Assembly: GCF_014203555.1 (NCBI RefSeq)
Contig: NZ_JACHJH010000006.1
Location: forward strand, 124,001 to 188,000
Reading direction: 5' to 3'
Origin: Streptomyces olivoverticillatus
GTDB taxonomy: Bacteria; Actinomycetota; Actinomycetes; Streptomycetales; Streptomycetaceae
Length of the DNA stretch: 64,000 bases
Shown here: positions 33,031 through 38,732 of the stretch, one piece after another
Layout of the letters: every line of letters starts with the position of its first letter
Position numbering within the stretch: the stretch's first letter is position 1
Program-made: the position numbers and the translations under genes
The notes under the pieces: generated by a model
Seen by the model: only the letters and a program-made list of their open reading frames with translations
What the model was told of the DNA's origin: nothing
The model's database searches: none

Positions 33031-33402
33031 GTGAGCATCGACAAGCCCGAGATCGACTTCCCGGGCGGCAACCCGCCGGCCGACCTCGAGATCACCGACA
33101 TCTGGGAGGGCGACGGCGCGGTTGCCGAGGCGGGCGCCTTCGTCAAGGTCCACTACGTCGGCGTGGCCTTCTCCACCGGCGAGGAGTTCGACGCGAGCTG
33201 GAACCGCGGCGGCCCGCTGGAGTTCAAGCTCGGCGCCGGCCAGGTCATCGCGGGCTGGGACCAGGGCATCCAGGGCATGAAGGTCGGTGGCCGCCGCAAG
33301 CTGGTCATCCCCGCCCACCTCGCCTACGGCGACCGTGGCGCCGGCGGCGCGATCAAGCCGGGCGAGACGCTGATCTTCGTCTGCGACCTGATGGGCGTCT
33401 GA
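33031..33402 (+). CDS. Cytoplasmic FKBP-type peptidyl-prolyl cis-trans isomerase
   Basis: A 123-residue single-domain FKBP without a signal peptide. It has the full motif set: FVKVHYVGVAFSTGEEFDAS, AGQVIAGWDQGIQGMKVGGRRKLVIP, AYGDRGAGGAIKPGETLIFVCDL. Aromatic residues of the active site are present (Tyr, Phe, Trp). It catalyses proline isomerisation during protein folding. GTG 33031 has AGGAG 8 bases upstream. It is probably cotranscribed with the lipoprotein gene and is followed by a textbook terminator. Confidence 0.93.
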   Translation: MSIDKPEIDFPGGNPPADLEITDIWEGDGAVAEAGAFVKVHYVGVAFSTGEEFDASWNRGGPLEFKLGAGQVIAGWDQGIQGMKVGGRRKLVIPAHLAYGDRGAGGAIKPGETLIFVCDLMGV

Positions 33403-33419
33403 GTCCTCTCGCAGGACCC

Positions 33420-33460
33420 CCGAGGGCCCGCGCCGGTTACGGCGCGGGCCCTCGGCTTTT
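33420..33460 (+). terminator. Rho-independent terminator after the FKBP genes
   Basis: CCGAGGGCCCGCGCC (33420-33434) and GGCGCGGGCCCTCGG (33441-33455) form a 15-bp stem with a 6-base loop, followed by CTTTT. Confidence 0.9.
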
Positions 33461-33519
33461 GCCGTACGACCGGTGGGCGGTACGGTCAACGGTTGAGAGC
33501 ACAAGTAGAGAGGGCGTCG

Positions 33520-34581
33520 ATGGCGATTGCCAAGGCCGAGCGGCTGATGAACCTGGCGCTGTGCCTGCTGGGCACCCGTCGTCCGCTCAGCAAGCGGGAG
33601 CTGCGCTCCTCCATCGAGGCTTACCTCGAAGCCTTCGGGCCGGGACACCACGCGGCCTTCGGACCGGGCGGCACTGCAACGTCCGGCCCCCGGGCAAGTG
33701 CGGCCTCCGGCCAGGGCAGCGGCGCCTCCGTCACCGCGGCGGGCAGCGAAGACGCCTTCAACCGGATGTTCGAGCGCGACAAGGACGATCTGCGCGAGCT
33801 GGGCCTGATCATCGAGACCGTCGAGGGCATCGACGGCGAGACCGGCTACCTCGCCCGCCGCGACAGCAACCGCCTGCCGCCGATCACCCTCGACGTCGAG
33901 GAGGCCGCGGCGCTCGGCCTCGCCGCCAAGGTCTGGCAGCAGGCCCGGCTCGCCGGTGCCGCCAGCGGCGCGCTGCAGAAGCTGCGGGCCGCGGGCATGC
34001 CCCTGGCCGAGGACCTCTACGGCAGCCACAGCGCCCTCGAGACGCGCATCCCCGTCCACGAGGCCGCCTTCGAGCCGCTGATGCTGGCCGCGCGCGACCG
34101 CCGCGTCGTCGTCTTCGATTACCGCAAGGCCAACGCCGTCCGCCCCGAGCAGCGCAAGGTCGAGCCCTGGGCGCTGGAGTGCTGGCGCGGCCACTGGTAC
34201 CTGGCGGGCTGGGACCGCGACCGGCAGGCCGAGCGGGTCTTCCGGCTCTCCCGGATCACCGGCAAGGTCCGCTCCCGCGCCCTGGCCTTCACCGCCCCCG
34301 TGCCCGACCACGTCACCGTCCGCGAGACGGTCTCGACCTGGGCGGGCGAGACGGCCACCGGTACGGCGAAGATCAAGGTCCGGGCGGGCCACGGCTATCC
34401 GCTGCGCTCCCGGGCGCTGAACATCCGCGACCTGGACGACGGCTGGGACGAGCTGGAGATCCCCTACGGGCACGGGCTGGACGCCTGGCTCGTGGAGTTC
34501 GGCCCCGACGTGGTCGTGCTCGAACCCGCCGAACTGCGGGCCGAAGTGATCGACCGCCTGCGCGCCGTGGCCAAGGGCTGA
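33520..34581 (+). CDS. pafB: WYL-domain transcriptional regulator PafB
   Basis: A 353-residue protein with an N-terminal winged HTH and a C-terminal WYL domain. With PafC it forms the activator of the LexA-independent DNA-damage response in mycobacteria. The WYL core is seen in KVEPWALECWRGHWYLAGWDRDR near residue 210-230, with DYRKANAVRPEQR preceding. Residues about 39-75 are a Gly/Ala/Ser-rich insertion inside the HTH region (GPGHHAAFGPGGTATSGP), longer than I expect for PafB. ATG 33520 has GAGAGG about 7 bases upstream. The pafC gene starts 21 bases after its stop. Confidence 0.92.
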   Translation: MAIAKAERLMNLALCLLGTRRPLSKRELRSSIEAYLEAFGPGHHAAFGPGGTATSGPRASAASGQGSGASVTAAGSEDAFNRMFERDKDDLRELGLIIETVEGIDGETGYLARRDSNRLPPITLDVEEAAALGLAAKVWQQARLAGAASGALQKLRAAGMPLAEDLYGSHSALETRIPVHEAAFEPLMLAARDRRVVVFDYRKANAVRPEQRKVEPWALECWRGHWYLAGWDRDRQAERVFRLSRITGKVRSRALAFTAPVPDHVTVRETVSTWAGETATGTAKIKVRAGHGYPLRSRALNIRDLDDGWDELEIPYGHGLDAWLVEFGPDVVVLEPAELRAEVIDRLRAVAKG

Positions 34582-34602
34582 GAGGAACGGGACCGACTTC
34601 TT

Positions 34603-35565
34603 ATGGCCACCAACGCCATCGACCAGACGCGGCGCATGCTGTCCTTGGTCACCTACCTGAGGGAACGCCCCGGTGCCCGGGTCAGCGACGTGGCGCGCGC
34701 CTTCGGCATCACCGAGGACGAGCTCATCGGCGACCTCGACGTGCTGCCCATGTGCGGCACCAGCTTCCGCGGCGGCGACCTGCTGGACATCGACACCGAC
34801 GGCGACCGCATCTGGTGGCACAACCCCGACGCGTCGGGCACCAGCACCGGCCAGCCCCTGCGGCTCGCCGCCGACGAGGCCACCGCACTGCTGGTGGCCG
34901 CCCGCGCGGTGGCCACCCTGCCCGGACTGCGGGAGAGCGACCGGCAGGCGCTGCTGCGCGCCACCGCCAAGATCGAGGCCGCCGCCGGGGAGGCCGCGGG
35001 CGCCAGCTCCCGGCTGTCGGTGACCTTCGAATCCGAGGGCGGCGTCTTCGCCGACGTCGACCGGGCCATCGCCGAGCGCCGACGCGTCTGGCTGCGCTAC
35101 TACTCGCCCGCGCGCGACGAGCTGACCGAGCGCGAGGTCGACCCCATCCGGCTGTTCGTGGTCGGCCACACCTACATGGAGGCCTGGTGCAGGCTCTCCG
35201 AGGCGCGGCGCACCTTCCGCCTCGACCGGGTGGCCGAAATCCGACTGCTCGACGAGGCCTCCGACCCGCCGCCCGTCGAGCTGCGCGACCTCTCAGAGGG
35301 GCTGGTGCAGCCCGCCGCCGAGGACCCCGAGGTCGTCATCGAGGTCGGGCCCGGCGGGCGCTGGGTCGCCGAGTACTACCCGCACGACAGCGCCGAGGAA
35401 CTGCCCGAAGGCGGCCTGCGGATCACCCTGCGCACCCCCGACCCGGCCTCGCTGCGCCGCCTGGCGCTGCGGCTCGGCCGGGACGGGCGGATCGTCTCCC
35501 CGCCCGCCCCCGCCGAGGCCGCCCGGGACGCGGCCCGCGAGGCGCTCGCGGCGTACGGCGAGTAA
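34603..35565 (+). CDS. pafC: WYL-domain transcriptional regulator PafC
   Basis: A 320-residue partner of PafB with the same architecture: HTH (TRRMLSLVTYLRERPGARVSDVARAFGI, about 8-38), a middle region, and a WYL domain (about 140-220). In the WYL domain RVWLRYYSPARDELTEREVDP and RLFVVGHTYMEAWCRLSEARRTFRLDR replace the Trp-Tyr-Leu motif with a related variant. The C-terminal extension (about 240-315) is the usual WCX domain. It is expected to act with PafB at RecA-NDp promoters; three such sites occur in this window. The pair belongs to the conserved pafA-FKBP-pafB-pafC neighbourhood. Confidence 0.92.
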   Translation: MATNAIDQTRRMLSLVTYLRERPGARVSDVARAFGITEDELIGDLDVLPMCGTSFRGGDLLDIDTDGDRIWWHNPDASGTSTGQPLRLAADEATALLVAARAVATLPGLRESDRQALLRATAKIEAAAGEAAGASSRLSVTFESEGGVFADVDRAIAERRRVWLRYYSPARDELTEREVDPIRLFVVGHTYMEAWCRLSEARRTFRLDRVAEIRLLDEASDPPPVELRDLSEGLVQPAAEDPEVVIEVGPGGRWVAEYYPHDSAEELPEGGLRITLRTPDPASLRRLALRLGRDGRIVSPPAPAEAARDAAREALAAYGE

Positions 35566-35616
35566 GGCGTACGGGGAGTCAAGGCGCAGTCGGGAGCGAG
35601 AGGAAGGACAGGGAGA

Positions 35617-35871
35617 GTGGATGGGGACGTGATGGACGTGCGAACGACGGCGGCCGCGGTCTTCAAGGCCGCCTGCCCCGACTGCCGGGGCAGCTTCGAG
35701 CTGGCGGCGGGCGCACTGCGGCTGGCGATCGGCGCCAGCGACCGCACCACCTTCTACTCCTTCACCTGCCCCGACTGCGGCTCCGCCGTCCGCAAGCCGG
35801 CCGGGGAGCGCATCGTCGAGCTGCTGACCGGCGGCGGCGTACGCACCCTGCGGCTGCACATCACGGCCTGA
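35617..35871 (+). CDS. Small zinc-ribbon-like protein
   Basis: An 84-residue protein with two CxxC pairs, CPDCRGSFEL (about 25-28) and CPDCGSAVRKP (about 49-52), spaced as in a zinc ribbon. No other domain is recognised; it might bind nucleic acid or protein. The GTG at 35617 is used, with AGGAAGG about 10 bases upstream. An internal ATG at 35632 (MDVRTTAAAV) is almost as good. It follows pafC by 51 bp and could be in the same transcript. Confidence 0.7.
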   Translation: MDGDVMDVRTTAAAVFKAACPDCRGSFELAAGALRLAIGASDRTTFYSFTCPDCGSAVRKPAGERIVELLTGGGVRTLRLHITA

Positions 35872-35909
35872 CCGGACAGCGCGATCCGGCCGATTCCCCT
35901 TCCCCTCGA

Positions 35910-35915
35910 TAGGCT
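35910..35915 (+). promoter_or_regulatory. -10 element of a leaderless promoter
   Basis: TAGGCT lies exactly 6 bases before the ATG at 35922, the same hexamer and geometry as in front of trmI. No ribosome site precedes the ATG. Confidence 0.5.
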
Positions 35916-35921
35916 CCCTCC

Positions 35922-36128
35922 ATGCTCTGGCCCATGCTCGCCATCGCCCTCGGATTCTGCGGTCTCGCCGTGCTGGGGGTGCTCGCCGTGCGCGTCTTCG
36001 CCGAGGTGCGGCGGCTGTCCCGGGCGGTGGCCGAGGGCTCGCAGCGCATCACCCGGGCCGCGGAGGACCTGGAGCGGGCCGCGACCCCGCTGGCCGCGCA
36101 GACCGCCCAGGCACTGCGGCAGGAGTGA
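35922..36128 (+). CDS. Small membrane protein of unknown function
   Basis: A 68-residue protein with one hydrophobic N-terminal helix (MLWPMLAIALGFCGLAVLGVLAVRVF) and an amphipathic Ala/Arg/Glu-rich tail (EVRRLSRAVAEGSQRITRAAEDLERA) likely to be helical. Its position just upstream of tatA and its single-helix-plus-amphipathic-tail shape invite comparison with TatA/TatB, but the TatB signature is not present. Function unknown. The start lies 6 bases after a -10 hexamer. Confidence 0.65.
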   Translation: MLWPMLAIALGFCGLAVLGVLAVRVFAEVRRLSRAVAEGSQRITRAAEDLERAATPLAAQTAQALRQE

Positions 36129-36184
36129 CAGGGTCGGCTCCGCCGCCCTCTTGCTGTGTGGGGGCGGACGGTACGCTGGTCGAG

Positions 36185-36271
36185 GTGGCCCTGTTGACGA
36201 GGCGGAGGGTCGCGACTGGGAGTATGCCCAGGGGTTGCCCAGCGTTCACCCCTGAGCGTTACGATCGCTGA
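36185..36271 (+). CDS. Possible 28-codon leaderless ORF upstream of tatA
   Basis: TACGCT (36172-36177), 7 bases, then GTG 36185 opens a 28-codon frame (MALLTRRRVATGSMPRG...) ending at TGA 36271. It is the only short frame in this 218-bp gap with a promoter-like element in the right position. No homologue is recognised and the composition is arginine-rich. It may be a leader peptide or chance. A second possible promoter (TTGCCC 36235-36240, TACGAT 36260-36265) lies inside it. Confidence 0.25.
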   Translation: MALLTRRRVATGSMPRGCPAFTPERYDR

Positions 36272-36346
36272 CGTACGACTGATGGACATATGTCCGATCG
36301 GTCGGTCAGCCCCACACCCATGCCGCTTCGGTGAGAAGGTACCCAC

Positions 36347-36628
36347 ATGTTCGGACGGCTCGGAGCCCCCGAGATCATCCTCATTCTTGTCGTCATCGTC
36401 CTGCTGTTCGGTGCGAAGAAGCTTCCGGACATGGCGCGCTCCCTCGGCAAGTCCGCCCGCATCCTCAAGAGCGAGGCGAAGGCCATGCGCTCGGAGGGCC
36501 AGGACAATGCCGCCGCTCCGGCCGACCCGCCCGCCGAGAACCAGGCCCCGCGTACGATCAAGGCCGCGCCCGGCGATGTGAACTCCCGCCCGGTGACCGA
36601 GCCGAGCGACCGTACGACGCAGCGCTGA
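36347..36628 (+). CDS. tatA: Sec-independent (twin-arginine) translocase subunit TatA
   Basis: Forms the pore-forming oligomer that carries folded proteins across the membrane. The 93-residue protein has the TatA plan: a short N-terminal transmembrane helix (EIILILVVIVLLFGAKKLPD), the FGxxKLP hinge, an amphipathic helix (MARSLGKSARILKSEAKAM), and a disordered acidic tail. ATG 36347 has GAGAAGG 8 bases upstream. The tatC gene follows 61 bp later; no tatB is adjacent. Confidence 0.95.
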   Translation: MFGRLGAPEIILILVVIVLLFGAKKLPDMARSLGKSARILKSEAKAMRSEGQDNAAAPADPPAENQAPRTIKAAPGDVNSRPVTEPSDRTTQR

Positions 36629-36689
36629 CCCAGGACGACTGAGGCGGACGCCCCCGGGGCCCGCCTGCCGCACGAGATAGGGACGTGGG

Positions 36690-37643
36690 TTGCCCAAGCC
36701 TGCCCGCAAGAAGGAGAAGGACCCCGAGGGGCGGATGCCCCTCGCGGAGCACCTGCGTGAACTGCGCAACCGGCTGGCCAAGTCGGTCTTCGCGATCGTG
36801 GTGGTGGCCGTGGTCGCGGCCTTCTACTACAAGGACATCATCGATGTCTTCAAGCACCCGATCCAGGACGCGATCGGCTGCAAGGTCTCCTTCGCGGAGC
36901 TCGCGAACAAGGGAGACCGCAAGACCTGCGGCAACATCACGATGTCGGGTCTCGTCGGACCGTTCACCCTGATGGTGAAGGTCTCCCTGGTCTCCGGCGT
37001 CGTGCTCTCCAGCCCGGTGTGGCTGTATCAGCTGTGGGCCTTCCTCGCCCCCGGCCTGCACAAGAACGAGAAGAAGTACGCGCTCAGCTTCGTCGCGGCC
37101 GGCGTCCCGCTGTTCGCCGCGGGCGGCTTCTTCGCGTACAAGATCCTGCCCGCCGCCGCGACGGTGCTCATCGACTTCACGCCGTCCGGCGTGGACAACC
37201 TGCTGCCGCTCGACGAGCTCATCGACCTCGTCACCCGGCTGGTGGTGGTCTTCGGGCTCTCCTTCGAGCTGCCGCTGCTGCTGATGATGCTCAACTTCGG
37301 CGGCGTGCTCTCCGGCCGCCGGATGCTCGGCTGGTGGCGCGGCATGATCATGGGCGTCACGATCTTCGCGGCCGTGGCCACGCCCACCGTCGACCCGTTC
37401 TCGATGTTCGCCCTGGCCGGGCCGATCATCCTGCTGTACTTCATCGCCGTCGGCATCGCGCTGCTCAACGACAAGCGCAAGCGGGAGTCCAACCCCGACC
37501 ACATGCTCGCCGACGACGAGGCGGCACCGCTGGACCTCACCCCGCAGTCCATCGGCGACTCCGAGCCGATGCCCGCACTGCCCGAGCAGTCCACCAGCGG
37601 CAGCCCCTCCGGCCACCGCAGCGGCTACGACGACGTGACCTGA
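36690..37643 (+). CDS. tatC: Twin-arginine translocase receptor subunit TatC
   Basis: A 317-residue, six-helix membrane protein that recognises twin-arginine signal peptides. The N-terminal MPLAEHLRELRNRLAKSV is the conserved cytoplasmic signal-binding region. SSPVWLYQLWAFLAPGLHKNEKKYA and the Glu in FGLSFELPLLLMMLNFGG are invariant features. Helices fall at about 32-50, 90-110, 132-150, 180-200, 215-235 and 245-262. The C-terminal 50 residues form a Ser/Pro-rich cytoplasmic tail. The start is TTG at 36690, with GGGACG upstream. Cotranscribed with tatA. Confidence 0.96.
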   Translation: MPKPARKKEKDPEGRMPLAEHLRELRNRLAKSVFAIVVVAVVAAFYYKDIIDVFKHPIQDAIGCKVSFAELANKGDRKTCGNITMSGLVGPFTLMVKVSLVSGVVLSSPVWLYQLWAFLAPGLHKNEKKYALSFVAAGVPLFAAGGFFAYKILPAAATVLIDFTPSGVDNLLPLDELIDLVTRLVVVFGLSFELPLLLMMLNFGGVLSGRRMLGWWRGMIMGVTIFAAVATPTVDPFSMFALAGPIILLYFIAVGIALLNDKRKRESNPDHMLADDEAAPLDLTPQSIGDSEPMPALPEQSTSGSPSGHRSGYDDVT

Positions 37644-37678
37644 CCGGGTCCGTCACATCGGAGAGCCGGCCACGCCCC

Positions 37679-37707
37679 GGGGCGGTCGCGAGCATCGCGG
37701 CCGCCCC
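37679..37707 (+). terminator. Hairpin after tatC
   Basis: GGGGCGGTCGCGA (37679-37691) pairs with TCGCGGCCGCCCC (37695-37707) with one G-U pair and a 3-base loop. No U tract follows. Confidence 0.55.
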
Positions 37708-37751
37708 GCGGCGCTGGGCCGGGCGCCCCATGGGCCGGTAGGGTCGCGCGC

Positions 37752-38648
37752 GTGAGCAGCGACATCACGTTATTCGTCAACCCCACGGCAGGCCGCGGCC
37801 GCGGCGCCCGCGCCGCCCAGCCCGCGGCCCAGGTGCTGCGCGAGGCCGGATTCGCCGTCCGCACGGTGGTGGGCGAGAACGCCCCCGACGCGCTGCGCCG
37901 GGCCCGTCGGGCCGTGGCGGAGGGCACCGGAGCACTGGTGGCCGTCGGCGGCGACGGCGTGACCTCGCTGGCGCTGCGCGCCGTCGCCGGCACCCTGACC
38001 CCGCTCGGCGTGGTGGCCGTCGGCACCGGCAACGACTTCGCCCGCGCCCACGGCCTGCCCGTGCGCAGCCCCGCCGCGGCGGCCCAGCTGATCGCCCGGG
38101 AGCTCAAGGGCGACGGCGGCCGCGCCGTCGACCTCGGCAGGGTGGGGGAGGGCTACTTCGGCACCGTCCTCGCCTCCGGCTTCGACTCGCGCGTCAACGA
38201 CCGCGGCAACCGGATGCGCTTCCCCTCCGGACGGCTGCGCTACGACGTGGCGCTGCTCGCCGAACTCGCCGCGCTGCGGCCCGTCCCCTACCGCATCCGG
38301 TTCGACGACGGGCCCGAGCAGCACGTCGAGGCCACCCTGGTCGCCGTCGGCAACGCCTCGTCCTACGGCGGCGGCATGCGCATCTGCGCCGACGCCCGGA
38401 CCGACGACGGGCTCTTCGACATCACCGTCGTCGGCCCCTGCAGCCGCGCCACGCTCCTCGCGGTCTTCCCCAAGGTCTACCGCGGCACCCACCTCGGCCA
38501 TCCGCTGGTCACCACCCACCGCGCCGCCAAGGTGACGCTCGCCGCGGAGGGGATCACCGGCTACGCGGACGGCGAACCGCTCGGACCGCTGCCGCTCACC
38601 GCCGAGACCGTCCCCGGGGCGGTGCGGCTGCTGGGGGCCCGGTGCTGA
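37752..38648 (+). CDS. Diacylglycerol/lipid kinase-family protein
   Basis: A 298-residue protein of the DAGK_cat family, which phosphorylates diacylglycerol or a related lipid at the membrane. FVNPTAGRGRGARAAQ near residue 7, the nucleotide motif VAVGGDGVTSLALRAVAG near 63-80, and GVVAVGTGNDFARAHGLPV near 88-106 are the diagnostic blocks. The C-terminal beta-sandwich includes YGGGMRICADARTDDGLFDI. GTG 37752 has TAGGGT (37739-37744) 7 bases upstream and no ribosome site, so it is another probable leaderless gene. The exact lipid substrate is not predictable. Confidence 0.88.
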   Translation: MSSDITLFVNPTAGRGRGARAAQPAAQVLREAGFAVRTVVGENAPDALRRARRAVAEGTGALVAVGGDGVTSLALRAVAGTLTPLGVVAVGTGNDFARAHGLPVRSPAAAAQLIARELKGDGGRAVDLGRVGEGYFGTVLASGFDSRVNDRGNRMRFPSGRLRYDVALLAELAALRPVPYRIRFDDGPEQHVEATLVAVGNASSYGGGMRICADARTDDGLFDITVVGPCSRATLLAVFPKVYRGTHLGHPLVTTHRAAKVTLAAEGITGYADGEPLGPLPLTAETVPGAVRLLGARC

Positions 38649-38699
38649 GCGGGCCCGCCGGCGGGGGTCGCCGGGAGAACGCCGATAAAGATCGGGTGG

Positions 38700-38722
38700 C
38701 TGTCGGAGGCGCCCGGTAGGCT
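38700..38722 (+). promoter_or_regulatory. PafBC/RecA-NDp-like promoter for helY
   Basis: CTGTCGGAG (38700-38708), eight bases, TAGGCT (38717-38722). Compared with tTGTCRGTG-N8-TANNNT, the spacing and -10 match. The -35 differs at the poorly conserved first base and at one core position (A for T). The ATG is 10 bases downstream. Confidence 0.5.
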
Positions 38723-38732
38723 CGTAGACAAG

